Shown: one piece after another, positions 1 to 10,818 of the stretch
How the letters are laid out: each line of letters begins with the position of its first letter
Numbering within the stretch: position 1 is the first letter of the stretch
Source of the DNA: Ophiosphaerella korrae
Taxonomy: Eukaryota > Ascomycota > Dothideomycetes > Pleosporales > Phaeosphaeriaceae
Assembly: GCA_028456385.1 (NCBI GenBank)
Contig: JALNQF010000001.1
Coordinates: forward strand, 1,178,001-1,242,000
Direction: 5' to 3'
DNA: 64,000 nucleotides
Notes under the pieces: generated by a model
Database searches by the model: none
What the model saw: only the letters and a program-made list of their open reading frames with translations
What the model was told of the DNA's origin: nothing
Made by a program: the position numbers and the translations under genes

Positions 1-128
1 CCGATGTCACTGATGCGGCGCTGGAGAAGGCGGTCCAAAGCGGCATGAGGGGGTTTGTCACTAAGCCGTTTGTTACCCGAGACATTGTCCGATTGATTCG
101 GACGTACTGTACTGGTGTGGGGCAGTGA
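1..128 (+). CDS. C-terminal end of a response-regulator receiver domain protein (partial)
   Basis: Reading from base 3, the frame gives about 41 residues ending in TGA at 126-128. They include the segment GMRGFVTKPF followed by a basic helix and RTYC. This matches the last strand and helix of a two-component receiver domain, in which the conserved Lys of a K-P pair contacts the phosphoryl group. The upstream part lies outside the window, so it cannot be told whether this is a hybrid histidine kinase, an Rim15-type kinase or a stand-alone regulator. Only the receiver identity is supported, from the K-P-F motif and its position close to the C-terminus. Confidence 0.6.
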   Translation, partial: DVTDAALEKAVQSGMRGFVTKPFVTRDIVRLIRTYCTGVGQ

Positions 129-881
129 ACAGTCTATTCGATTTTGTCCAAGGCACAAGCAGTGCGGCCTTGGCGTTTTGGGTTTGGTGGGATATTATTC
201 TTTATTCTTTTTCATCCTTGTCAACTTTTGACAGAACATACGATAGCATTCTATGGAGCATATTTCAGGCGCTCGTCAGGCAGCTCGTGTGTGCGAGCTG
301 CCCCTGGCACGATACCCGATGGACGAGTTCATGTTGGAACGATAATATTATGAATACGGGCGGCGTATCTGCCGCGTTAGAGTAGTATAATGCAAGACGT
401 GTACGTATCAACCCTTGGGGCGGTGCATGGATGGCGGGTGACGTGCAGTAGAAAGTGATCAAGACGACATGGGTAGGCACATGAGGCTCTGCGTTCCTGC
501 AGCGGGGCTTGGGCCTGAACAGAAAACGATGACGGTGTGGTGTTGAGGGGTGTGGGGTGGGGTATGGTCACGACTCCCCAGCAAACGAATCGCACCCGTG
601 GTGGCGAAACGTGCACCGGGAGGCGCTAGCTTTGTACTGGGCCTAGCGTGGTGTGGCGGGTGCTGAGAGGACAGATTTCCTGGGCCGGGGCTAGGTAGGC
701 ATGTGGCCGAGGACCAGAAAAGTGCGTCCAGCCATTCCACTTGATAAGCCGTGTAGCCGGATGCGTTGAAGCCTTCTGAATCCGACAATCTTGGTGTTTT
801 TTTTCTTGGTCTATCCTTCTCCACCATCCGCACCGCATCCATCTGCCCACCATCCACTCGGCGCAGGCAATTGAGCAAGGC
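129..881. other. Intergenic region upstream of the Ca2+ ATPase
   Basis: This 753-bp interval separates the receiver-domain gene from the Ca2+ pump and presumably holds the terminator of the first and the promoter and 5' leader of the second. A pyrimidine-rich stretch (about 785-850) precedes the pump start codon, as is common at fungal promoters. Open frames on the minus strand here run on as antisense of the pump's first exon and are not supported as genes. Confidence 0.5.
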
Positions 882-3800
882 ATGGAGAATGCATATACCA
901 AGACGCCTGCTGAGGCGCTGAAGCATTTCCAGGTCACAGAAGAGCGCGGCCTCTCCGTGCAGCAGGTCCAGAGCCTGCGGACAAAACATGGCAGGAACGC
1001 ACTGCCCGAAGACCCGCCCACGCCCATCTGGGAACTCATCCTCGAGCAGTTCAAGGACCAGCTGGTCATCATCCTGCTTGGCTCCGCCGCCGTGTCCTTC
1101 GTGCTCGCCCTCTTTGAGGACGAAGAGGGCTGGACTGCTTTTGTAGACCCAGCGGTGGTATGTGCTTCCCTCGCAGCCCTGCCGCATGTGCTGACGCTAA
1201 CCTACCCAGATCCTTACTATTCTCATTCTAAATGCGGTGGTCGGCGTGTCGCAAGAAACCAGCGCGGAAAAGGCAATTGCAGCGCTCCAGGAATACTCGG
1301 CCAACGAAGCTAAGGTAGTGCGCGATGGACACATTACCCGCATCAAGGCCGACGACCTCGTGCCTGGAGACGTGGTTTCGGTGACGATTGGCGACCGGAT
1401 CCCTGCTGACTGCAGAATTCTGTCCATCCAGAGCAATAGCTTCAACATCGATCAGTCCATCTTGACCGGCGAAAGCGAGAGTGTGAGCAAAGATACCCGT
1501 GTCGTCAAGGACGCCAATGCTGTCAAACAGGATCAGGTCAACATGCTCTTCTCCGGCACCACTGTTGTTACAGGACACGCCACTGCTCTGGTAGTTTTGA
1601 CTGGCGCAAACACTGCCATTGGCGATATCCACGAGAGCATCACGGCCCAGATCTCGCAGCCCACGCCGCTCAAGGAGAAGCTAAACGACTTTGGCGACAT
1701 GCTTGCCAAGGTCATATCCGCCATCTGTATCTTGGTCTGGCTCATCAATTACCGCAACTTTAGCGATCCATCCCATGGGAGTTTCACCAAGGGCGCCATC
1801 TACTACCTGAAGATCGCTGTTTCTCTCGGTGTCGCCGCTATCCCCGAAGGTCTGGCCGTCGTCATTACTACTTGTTTAGCTTTGGGAACACGTAAAATGG
1901 CTGCTAGAAACGCCGTAGTGCGCAGTCTCCCATCCGTCGAAACGTTGGGAAGCTGCAGCATCATTTGCTCCGACAAAACGGGTACCTTGACTACTAATCA
2001 AATGAGTGTCAACAAAATGGTCTTTATCAACGAAAACGGCAGCGGCCTTGAAGAGTTTGACGTTGAGGGAACAAGCTTCGCGCCTGAGGGTCAAATCTCC
2101 TTCCAAGGCAAGCCACAGGGCAATCTCGCAGTCACTTCCGCTACAGTCCGACAGATCTGCGAGGTTACCGCGCTCTGCAACGAGGCTGAAATATCATACG
2201 ACGCCAAGAACAGCGCATACGGGCTCGTTGGTGAGCCCACCGAGGGCGCCCTCCGCGTCCTCGTCGAGAAGGTTGGTACTCCTGACGCCAAGGTGAACGC
2301 GACCCGTGCCAATGCCTCTCTTGAGCAGCGCCTCGACTTTGCATCTAAATACTACAAAAACCAGCTCTCACGCCTCGCCACCTACGAATTCTCGCGCGAT
2401 CGCAAGAGCATGTCTGTGCTCGTCAAAGATGGCAACTCGCAAAAACTTCTCATCAAGGGTGCTCCAGAATCCGTCCTTGCCCGCTGCACACACGTGGTTG
2501 TTGGCAGCAATGGCAAAAAAGTTGCCTTGACTAAACAGCTTGCGAGTCTTATTAATCAAGAGGTGGTTGACTATGGTAACCGCGGTCTTCGTATCATTGC
2601 AGTAGCTTCAGTCGACAACATTGGCTCAAATCCGCTTCTCAAGGCTAAGACGACCAAAGAGTACAACCAGCTTGAACAGAATATGACCTTGATCGGACTC
2701 TGCGGCATGTTGGATCCTCCCCGCCCTGAAGTCCGTGATTCCATTGCAAAGTGTAGATCTGCTGGCATCCGTGTCGTTGTCATTACTGGCGACAACCAAA
2801 ATACCGCGGAAGCAATTTGCCGCCAGATTGGTGTTTTCGGGCCCAATGAAGACCTCACAGGAAAGAGCTACACTGGCCGTCAGTTCGATGATCTCAGCGA
2901 CGCTGAGAAGATGCACGCTGCTACACATGCTTCCCTCTTTTCTCGTACCGAGCCGTCCCACAAATCCAAGCTTGTCGATCTCCTCCAACAAGCTGGCGAA
3001 GTTGTCGCCATGACTGGTGATGGCGTGAACGATGCACCAGCTCTTAAGAAAGCAGACATTGGCGTTGCAATGGGGTCTGGAACTGACGTGGCCAAACTCG
3101 CAGCTGACATGGTTCTTGTAGACGACAACTTTGCCACCATTGAGGGTGCTGTCGAAGAAGGGCGTTCCATTTACAACAATACTCAGCAGTTTATCCGCTA
3201 TCTCATATCTTCTAACATCGGCGAGGTTGTCTCCATTTTCCTCACTGCTGCCATGGGCATGCCAGAAGCTTTGATTCCCGTTCAACTCCTCTGGGTCAAT
3301 CTCGTGACCGATGGCCTCCCTGCAACAGCCCTTAGTTTCAACCCACCAGACCATGATGTCATGAAACGTCAACCACGCAAGCGCGATGAGCCACTCGTCG
3401 GTGGCTGGCTGTTTTTCCGCTACATGGTTATTGGTACCTACGTTGGCGCCGCTACGGTTTTTGGCTACGCATGGTGGTTCATGTTCAATTCCGCAGGACC
3501 GCAAATATCCTTCTACCAGCTCTCTCACTTCCACCAATGCTCTCGATCATTCCCTGAGATTGGCTGCGGAATGTTTACAGACCAGTCTGCACAAGCTGCT
3601 AGCACTGTGTCCCTGAGTATACTCGTCGTCATCGAAATGCTAAACGCTATGAACGCTCTGAGCTCGTCTGAGTCTCTTCTTACACTTCCTCTATGGGCAA
3701 ATCCTATGCTTGTGGGCGCCATTACTCTTAGTATGGCACTGCACTTTGCGTTGCTCTACGTGCCGTTCCTACAAGGCTTGTTTAGCGTTATTCCGCTAAA

Positions 3801-4033
3801 CTGGAGCGAGTGGCAAGCAGTGTTATACATCAGCGCGCCGATTATGTAAGTCCTCCTTTTCTTTCTTCCTTCTACCACAAGTCATGTTGAGGATCGCTGC
3901 TAACGAGAAACCTATTAGTATAATTGATGAGGTTCTCAAGTTTTTTGAGCGCACACTCTTCATGCAGACCAGTGTCGCTGTGGCACAAAGTGATCGTTCA
4001 GTTGTGCAGAACGGAAGACCAAAGAAGGAGTAA
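882..4033 (+). CDS. srcA: SERCA-type P-type Ca2+-transporting ATPase (P2A), three exons
   Basis: Exons are 882-1157, 1210-3845 and 3919-4033, with introns 1158-1209 (GTATGT...CCCAG) and 3846-3918 (GTAAGT...TTAG). They give a 1,008-aa protein, the usual length for sarco/endoplasmic reticulum Ca2+ pumps. Visible landmarks are the actuator TGES at 178-181, the M4 segment AAIPEGL with the Ca2+-site Glu305, the phosphorylation site DKTGTLT with Asp347, the nucleotide-binding KGAPESVL, the hinge [10 protein letters not shown]5 Asn761/Glu764, M6 Asn789/Thr792/Asp793, and M8 Glu901. All expected Ca2+ ligands of both sites are therefore present, so it should pump two Ca2+ per ATP into the ER lumen. 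The second intron falls within the last transmembrane segment; after it come a short helix and the tail RPKKE, a lysine-rich end compatible with ER retention. The start at 882 gives the classical N-terminal helix. The symbol follows the Aspergillus SERCA name; Neurospora NCA-1 is the equivalent. Confidence 0.95.
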
Positions 4034-4342
4034 ACGCAGAAGAGTAGCACGCATGCATGATGACCATTAGGAATCCCCGTACCTAGTACTAGAGGTACTT
4101 GAGCATTCATTGTACGTTATGCGCAGGAAGAGCTGGCGTACATTTGCATATAGATGGAGGAACTTTGCTGCATTATGAATAGTTGTTGGTTGGGCAAAAA
4201 AAGCATTGTCTGGCAGCGATTTAGCTCTGATGAGGAGAGACTAATGAGTAAATAGGCAACGAGCGAGTGAGATGTTGTCTTGTTTGATGGCAAAACATTC
4301 ACTCTCATGCTTGTGAAAAAACAAGTTAAAAATAGATACATG

Positions 4343-4402
<60 letters not shown>

Positions 4403-4875
4403 AAATCTTACCTTTAACAACAATTTCACAAACCGGCTCGATCGTCAACTTCGTTTAATGATCGATACGCTAAGATACTTGATAAGGCAGACAATTCTCC
4501 CGGTCAATTTTGAATCGTGATATAGCCAAATGAACGGTTCGCAAAAGCAGACAATAATTAAACCCACCAACCTAAAATTGCAGCAGAACGATTAGATATT
4601 GTCATCGCAAAACAAATGTCCCCAAATTTACTCTCTGGTCGCCACTCGTGGTGAAAGAAGAGACTGAAATAACCTTGCAACGTAGGTTCACCTTCACCTC
4701 AACCACGTGACGCAAATTTTGTTTGTAGCTCTAATCCATAGTCCTCTCGCACGCACTTCTGAACAATCTAAAAATCTTTACAGGCCGCTACCACCTGCTC
4801 TTTTCGCGTTTCATTGCGCTCTCACGCACTTCGCACGCGAATTCTGGATCCAGTTGGCAGTTTGTTGCCGCAACA
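4034..4875. other. Intergenic region with trinucleotide microsatellite
   Basis: No supportable gene is seen between the Ca2+ pump and the next gene. The interval contains a (TAC)20 microsatellite and, further right, a moderately AT-rich leader. Short open frames here have no recognisable motif, and one on the minus strand is only the translated microsatellite. Confidence 0.5.
4343..4402. repeat. (TAC)20 microsatellite
   Basis: Twenty uninterrupted TAC units (60 bp) stand about 310 bp after the Ca2+ pump stop codon. The same trinucleotide recurs at 13,574-13,614. The lack of interruptions suggests recent expansion and likely length polymorphism. Confidence 0.97.
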
Positions 4876-7161
4876 ATGCCGCCATTTGGCTTGTACTCAA
4901 TGCCACGACATCATCTATACGGCGGGTCGCCTGCTGCAACTACGAAACGCTCTTCATTCAACTCAATGAGCTTCGAAGGTAATCCGGCTACGGCAGCGGG
5001 GCCGTCGCTGACCTTGAACGATGTGACGGGCGGCGAACGCAAAGAAAAGCAAGAGCAAACAGACAAGAAGGAAAAGAAAAAGAAGAAGAAAAAGAAAAAG
5101 ACGAACGAGGAGGAGGAGGAGGAGGAGGAGGAGGAGGAAGGGGAGGAGAAAGAGCGTTCATTCGATACGGCAAATATGAAAGAGGAGGCGACATCAACGA
5201 CAACGCCCTGCAAGAACGCGCCGGCCAAACCTATGGTTTTCAGTACAGACACACAGCGCGAAGCCACAAGGGTCAGCGTGTCACTCTCTGTCAAGAAACG
5301 GAAAAGGGCTAGCGAAACACAGATATCGCGTCCTTCTTTGTCTCGCGGCTCACACTGCAGTGACGAGTTGATGCTTGGACCCGAGTGGCTAGAAAACCTG
5401 AAGAGCTCTGTCGGCGATATTCCAGCGAACTTCGAGAAAGCCCCAGGCGCTCAGCCTTTATATGGCACGACTTCGAAAGAGCAGAAGAAACATAAGAAGA
5501 AAGAAAAATCGAAAAGCAAGTCCAACGCGACTCAGGCGCGTGAAGGTGAATTAGCAGGTGGGGGCTCAATCAAACTCCCCCAAGACACTATGTCGGGTGA
5601 AGATATTGGAAAGAAAGAGAAAAAGAAGAGAAAGATGCATGGAAGTTTAGAAGCAGAGGTTACCGGAACAAAGGTCGGTAACCCGATGCTGTCGATACCA
5701 TGTGCTGTGGCAGCACCAAAGAGTACACCAGTGCCACTTCCACTGACGCGTTCGCTTCGCATTCCTACTACCAAAGCGCCAGAACAGCATCTCACCGATT
5801 CCGAACATGATTTCTCAGATGTCTTAGTTACTGAGACTCCTCTTTCGCACATGTCTCGTGGAACACCTGTCATCCAGAAGTCGTATGTTTCGTCCAACGG
5901 TCCACAAGCGAGTATTGCTACAACGACGGGACAGAAGAAAACCGAGAAGAATCATGCTGTCACTCTGCCTTTTCTATATAATGAGGAATTTTCTCCCATG
6001 CCTGCCACTTCCCCAGAGGAGAAGCAGGTCGGCGAATCAAGCACGCAAGCTTTACTCACGTCTTCCAACCTAGTACGCTATACAGCACCACTCAACAGTG
6101 ACCCTAAGCCTCGACTTCACAAACATGCGAGCTCAACCTCTAGTGCTTCATCCATGAGCATCAAAGAAGCGTTTGCCCGTTCAGGAAAGCCATCGCCTAC
6201 TAGTACAACGGAGAGCAATCCTTTCTTCAGGCCCAAGTCCGGGAAGAAACATCTTAATGAAAATTGCAAGGAAGCAGACATAGTTGTCTTCAACGCTGCT
6301 TTTCAAGCCGTTCAGCAGACCGTGGACTTCCCAGTGGAAGAGCGCTATCTTACATCCCATCTCTCCTGGCGCGCATCAAACAACTCAGCCGGCCCGCTCC
6401 CATGTCTCACCATAGCAACGGGTTGCAGTGCTAAAGGTGAAGCCGCGCTCCGTATCACGCAGGATGAAGCAAATAAGCGAGATAATTTGACTTTAGCCAC
6501 ATTGGCCACGCCGCAACGCGCCGTTGCAGCTAGCTTGATGGCTGAGTTCTTCTTGTCTAACGCCATTGCATCCAAGACCCCTGTACCCATCGGTAAACTT
6601 CATGGGCTTTACACGCTGTACTGCCCCAAGTACACGGCTACACATGTTGACAAGTACGGCTATGGTCAACGCACGCTGAGCATCTCGCGGCCCACGGGCT
6701 TCTCGGGCGTGTCATACACGGCTCGTCTCTTGCTTCCACCGCGGTCAATGGCGTTCTCGATCCTCACATTTGAGCCCCCGCCCCACGCATCGTTCCGCAC
6801 AACAAGGCTTACTACCGGCGCTGGGAGGTACAACATTGACCTTGTGTGCTTGGGCAACGGGTATATCTTGCTTCGACTCGACATGGGCCTGTTATTGACG
6901 GGTAAGAGGAGCGAGAGACATGGTAGAGACGACGTATGCATGGAGTTTGTTGGCATTAGAGAAAAGGATGTGAAGGGCCATACCGCGTTGAAGTGGCTTG
7001 GGCTAGAAGGCATTAACAAGGAGGTGATGAGAGAGACCGTAATCGACACTCATCAAGGTGTGAAGGGATCGCCCATGCCTGTTGTAGACAAGGCTGACGC
7101 CTCACCTAAGAAGAGAAAGAGAGGCCGACCAAGCAATGCGGAGAAGGAGCGTATGGCATGA
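4876..7161 (+). CDS. Hypothetical 761-aa nuclear-type protein with Lys/Glu tract and C-terminal AT-hook core
   Basis: One uninterrupted frame starts at an ATG in good context (CAACAATGCC). Residues about 56-93 are an almost pure Lys run followed by a Glu run. Several further basic patches (KKHKKKEKSKSK, KKEKKKRK) resemble nuclear or nucleolar localisation signals. The middle is Ser/Thr/Pro-rich and probably disordered. A folded-looking C-terminal part (about 572-695) carries HGLYTLYCP, a hydrophobic beta-rich stretch, LGNGYILL and LLLTGKR. The last residues contain KRKRGRPSNAEKERMA, with an AT-hook core RGRP at about 749-752. I do not recognise a named family. The composition suggests a chromatin- or nucleolus-associated protein, which is inference. 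The C-terminal module resembles the one in the gene at 10,819. Intron-free. Confidence 0.8.
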   Translation: MPPFGLYSMPRHHLYGGSPAATTKRSSFNSMSFEGNPATAAGPSLTLNDVTGGERKEKQEQTDKKEKKKKKKKKKTNEEEEEEEEEEEGEEKERSFDTANMKEEATSTTTPCKNAPAKPMVFSTDTQREATRVSVSLSVKKRKRASETQISRPSLSRGSHCSDELMLGPEWLENLKSSVGDIPANFEKAPGAQPLYGTTSKEQKKHKKKEKSKSKSNATQAREGELAGGGSIKLPQDTMSGEDIGKKEKKKRKMHGSLEAEVTGTKVGNPMLSIPCAVAAPKSTPVPLPLTRSLRIPTTKAPEQHLTDSEHDFSDVLVTETPLSHMSRGTPVIQKSYVSSNGPQASIATTTGQKKTEKNHAVTLPFLYNEEFSPMPATSPEEKQVGESSTQALLTSSNLVRYTAPLNSDPKPRLHKHASSTSSASSMSIKEAFARSGKPSPTSTTESNPFFRPKSGKKHLNENCKEADIVVFNAAFQAVQQTVDFPVEERYLTSHLSWRASNNSAGPLPCLTIATGCSAKGEAALRITQDEANKRDNLTLATLATPQRAVAASLMAEFFLSNAIASKTPVPIGKLHGLYTLYCPKYTATHVDKYGYGQRTLSISRPTGFSGVSYTARLLLPPRSMAFSILTFEPPPHASFRTTRLTTGAGRYNIDLVCLGNGYILLRLDMGLLLTGKRSERHGRDDVCMEFVGIREKDVKGHTALKWLGLEGINKEVMRETVIDTHQGVKGSPMPVVDKADASPKKRKRGRPSNAEKERMA

Positions 7162-7502
7162 GCAGGTAGCGGGCAGTGATGTCTATATCCTGTCCAATAT
7201 AGTACTGTGTGATGGCATTGGCGGAGCTACGCGCAATGGGTTCACATCACGGAAAAGGTAAGGTTTGTGGAGTTTTGCGTTTATGCTTCACGTCTTGTAG
7301 CCTATTGAGTGAGGGCTCAAGTTACCTAAGTTACGAGTGGGAAATTGGGATGTGATTTGGTTATTCAATGCGTGTAAGAATAAATCGGGGAAGGGAGCTT
7401 GGACAACTGCAAGCAATTTTAACAGGTATCAAGGCATGTTACAAATGCTCTTCCGCATCTTTGGCGTTTGGTGTTCGTAAATCGCTATATTGAAAAAGCA
7501 AT
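7162..7502. other. Convergent intergenic region
   Basis: This 341-bp spacer lies between two convergent genes and presumably holds both terminators. No motif beyond ordinary AT-rich 3' flanking DNA was recognised. Confidence 0.5.
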
Positions 7503-9312
7503 TCACAAATGCGCATTCGTAGAAACATCCTGTCGAAACCGCTTTGGCCAAATACCCTGTTTGCCCGGCGATAGAATCCCATTCGGGTCAAGGGCATCCT
7601 TGATAGTCTCAACAAACCTACGATATGCATGATCATTGAAGTCATATAATGCGGCTACACGATCTAAGCGATACTGTAAGCTTCAATTCAAATTTGAGCA
7701 TAGAGTATGAGTGCTTACCCATGGTGTTAATGTGACTACGGTACTTGCTGTACCCCCTCTGCTTCCCTTCTTCAAACAAGTTATCAAAAATGGCCTGTAC
7801 AGCTTTTCGATGCATTACATTCGTCTTGTCAAACGTAAACATGTTTACGAAAATGACGTGCCTCTCGTGCATAAAAAAGTCGCAGAACAAGTCAAAAGAC
7901 TGGGCCTCGCAAATTTTCTTCGCTGTCTTAACCCACGAGAGGATCTCTTTGCCATTGCTAGGGATGATGGGACTGTAGTCGTAGTGTGCCGCGATTCCCC
8001 CGCCTTGCTTTGGTAATCGAAATTTCACCATGGGTAGTGACCAGAGCGTGGGTATGCCAACGAAGAAGCCGCCTTCTTTCTCTGGAATAGAGGTAGGGTC
8101 TAGTATTTGGCCTTCTGGTGCTGAGAACATCTTACCTATCAAGCGGCCTTTCGATGTCTTCTTTGAAATGACTCTTTTGAGCTCGTCGAAGTGTGCTTGC
8201 AATACGCTGGTCGCACCATAGAGACCGAACTTTGCATTCCAGTACCCGAGATCAAGCTCTTTTTGGAGCTCAGCAATTCTCCAGTCGGGTATGGGACTTT
8301 CGTGAGGCCAAAAGTCTTCCCGTCGCCCCATCATACCGAGCCATTCCGTAACATTTGAGACATAGACAGTGTTCGGAAGTAAACCATCCCGTCGTAGTGG
8401 GCCAAAAATGTCGACAATAGTTTCAATGTCATCAATGTCAGGCATGTTAAAGGAGCAAGACATGTACGCTTGAGGTGCTGGGGTGAGCCATATACCCAGT
8501 TTCGTGACTATGCCAAGGTTGGACTGCAAAAACAGACCTTCGATGCTTGGACCAAATGTAAACTTGGATAAATGCGAAGATGGTGAGTTGGAGATGGCGA
8601 ACTGCCCTGTACGCACCAGCTCCCCATTAGCAAGCATGGCTTCTACCCCAGAGATGTGTTGATGATGCATGGCCGTCGGTGTGAAGCCCGCACCGCGGTC
8701 GAGGGTGTTGCCAACTACTGAACCCCAGCCAAGGGACGGGACTGAAGGCCAGACGTTGAGCTTGTTCTTGACACAAAATTCATAGAGGTCTGTAAAAGTA
8801 ACGCCAGGCTCTACCACAGCATATGCATACTCAGAGTTGACCTCGATGATTCTGTTCATTCGATGAAGATCGAGGGCTACCGAGCCATTGACACGAGGAG
8901 CTGGGCCACCATAACTATGAAAATGTCAGTTATAATTGTCTTGACTCTCTGGGACTGCTTACCCCAGGTTCTTCCCCCTAGAGAAGGTCCAGACTGGGAT
9001 TCCGAAATTATTCGAGACTTTCAATACCTCTTTAAGTTCCTCAGTGTTCTTTGGTCGCACTGCGGCACTGGGAATTTTGCGGTTTCCTTCGGCCTCCTGT
9101 AGCTCGTACGGATCAACGTACTCGGTCAGGTCATCACCCTGGAGAACTTGATCCTCACCCACTACATCTCTATAATTCCGAATGGCATCTTGGAAAGCAC
9201 TTTGATGTACGCCGGGCGGGAGCACCGAATTTAAAGGAACAGTGATGGACTCTTTGAAAAGCGTGTAATGGGTGCTCTGATAGTCATTGTCGAGATATGC
9301 TTGAGAAGGCAT
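7503..9312 (-). CDS. Vanillyl-alcohol-oxidase-like FAD-linked oxidase, three exons
   Basis: On the minus strand the exons are 9312-8963, 8914-7719 and 7663-7503, with introns 8962-8915 (48 bp) and 7718-7664 (55 bp), both GTAAGC...AG. They give 568 aa, close to the 560 aa of Penicillium vanillyl-alcohol oxidase. The first splice restores the FAD-binding loop RGKNLGYGGPAPRV (about 112-125). The second joins NTM to DRVAALYDF, followed by DPNGILSPGKQGIWP, the family's C-terminal signature. GWGSVVGNTLDRGAGFTP and LFLQSNLGIVTKLGIWL are also typical of the VAO/p-cresol methylhydroxylase fold. Such enzymes oxidise para-substituted phenols, using FAD and O2. The covalent-flavin region reads M-H-E-R-H (about 465-469); whether a His sits exactly where VAO attaches FAD needs an alignment. 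Without the splices the frame ends early. No secretion signal is evident. The substrate is unknown. Confidence 0.9.
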
Positions 9313-10818
9313 GATAACCAGTAGGTGTGAAGGATGTAATGTCGTTGAGCAGTTTAAGTTTGTTATAACTATGTTGTATTTCCCTGCAGTATATGCTCTG
9401 ATACCCTGGTTAGGCACCGCACTAGGCCATGGTTGGGGAACTGTGTTCAAGTTGCAGCTTCCCCACAATGCGGAGAAGACCCCACATGGTAGTTAGGCTT
9501 CTGGAATGGACAGGAACATTGGGGGACGTTTTGTGACGTAGCCATGAGAAGTGCAGTGCACAAAGATAGAGAAACATAGACTAGGGCTAAAAGAAAAGGA
9601 GTATGGAGGGTGAAAAGTCAATGGTTGTGTGCGATTGGGGTTGAATGTGGGTGAGTGACGGGCACAAATGTGGATAGAAGACAAGCGATTGTACACATGA
9701 TACGCAGGATGTATTGGCGTAGTGATGTCTACGGCTAGTCTGAGCACATCTTGTATAGAACCAGACGGACAGGCGCATGTGATGTCGTGATGTCGTGATG
9801 TCACGGTGTCACGGTGTCGCGGTGTCGCGGTGTCGCGATGTCACGTTTTAAGCACGGGCCAGAATTTGGAGAGCGAGTGGGGCCTTTTTCTTTGATAGTA
9901 CTGCACTACCTTGGTACCTGTTGGCTTCGAGCAGGGATGATGAGATGGAACCACGTCTAGCTTGTAAGAGTTGGATCTCTTGCCAGTGTTATCAGGTAGG
10001 TAGTAAGCAGGTGTGTGGTACCCCTGCCAGTGATTAGAATGCTGCTGAGGTGGTCCCCGAACTGCAGGCTGCCGAGGGCCACCGACGCAGCAGAGGTGCA
10101 AGACGCAGGAGAAGGAATTTATCAGCCGGCGTAATTTGGGAGGATTCCTTTGTGCAGCATGCAACACTTGGCTGAGGCCTGAGAGCAGTGGCGACAGGGG
10201 CGGAAATAAGGCGGTAACACGAGTTGTGCCTGGCATGGACAGGGCTGTGTGGGCCAGCGTTGCATGGCGAAGGCAGAACCAAGAAAGCGTGCAGGAGTTT
10301 ACAACAGTTTGCAAGAGTTTGCAGGGTCAGCCGGCAGCGCACGCATGTGGGAGGGTGGTGTGGGAGGGTGAGGTGAGAGCGGTGTTATGTAGTCTTCCTG
10401 GAGGTGTCGCCGTGTCCATGGTTGGGGATGGCTACACCGACTGTTGGAGGGGAGGTGGTGGAAGGCGTGGAAAGGCAGAGGGTGCCGGGCCGAATATCGT
10501 CGGTGGTGGGATGCCTTCGGAGGATTTAGCGAATGGGCGGAGGCACACCCTGGGCCGGAGTATGGAAGAGGCAGCTGGTAGGCAGCTGGTAGACCCGGGC
10601 GAGTGGTTCGTGTGTGGGAAGTGCAGACCTGACGCCTGGGTCACGACCAATTCAAGTCGATTGGTCGGGGAACAGCCTGTGGCAGGCCGAAGGGCTCAGG
10701 CTGGGGTAGCAAATTCCGTGAGCGGTTGCGTGTGCTTAAAGTCGATGCGTGTGCTGTGTGTGCTCCCCACTGCTGCTGCTTGCTGCCAGCTCTGCCAGCT
10801 CTGCCCACTCTTGTCCAA
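9313..10818. other. Long divergent intergenic region
   Basis: About 1.5 kb lies between two divergent genes. It contains an 8-bp minisatellite at 9781-9844 and then G-rich DNA (about 10,130-10,720). Open frames of 100-246 codons occur on both strands but overlap each other, are low in complexity and show no motif, so they are not called. The stretch directly before 10,819 is rich in CTGC/CCAGCTCTG repeats, a pyrimidine-rich leader typical of fungal promoters. Confidence 0.45.
9781..9844. repeat. 8-bp minisatellite, eight imperfect units
   Basis: Eight consecutive 8-bp units of the form G(A/G)TGTC(G/A)(T/C) fill 64 bp without gaps. The unit type drifts from GATGTCGT through GGTGTCAC to GGTGTCGC and back to GATGTCAC. 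The variants are arranged in blocks, suggesting successive duplications. Confidence 0.9.

Noticed and set aside
459..1187. 242-codon minus-strand frame across the Ca2+ pump start
   Set aside because: Antisense to the first exon of a well-supported gene, with no recognisable domain.
2626..3537. 303-codon minus-strand frame inside the Ca2+ pump
   Set aside because: Shadow of a strongly biased coding strand. The plus strand holds conserved pump motifs throughout.
7642..7718. Read-through C-terminus of the oxidase
   Set aside because: Splicing 7718-7664 restores the conserved VAO C-terminus (DPNGILSPGK), which the read-through lacks.
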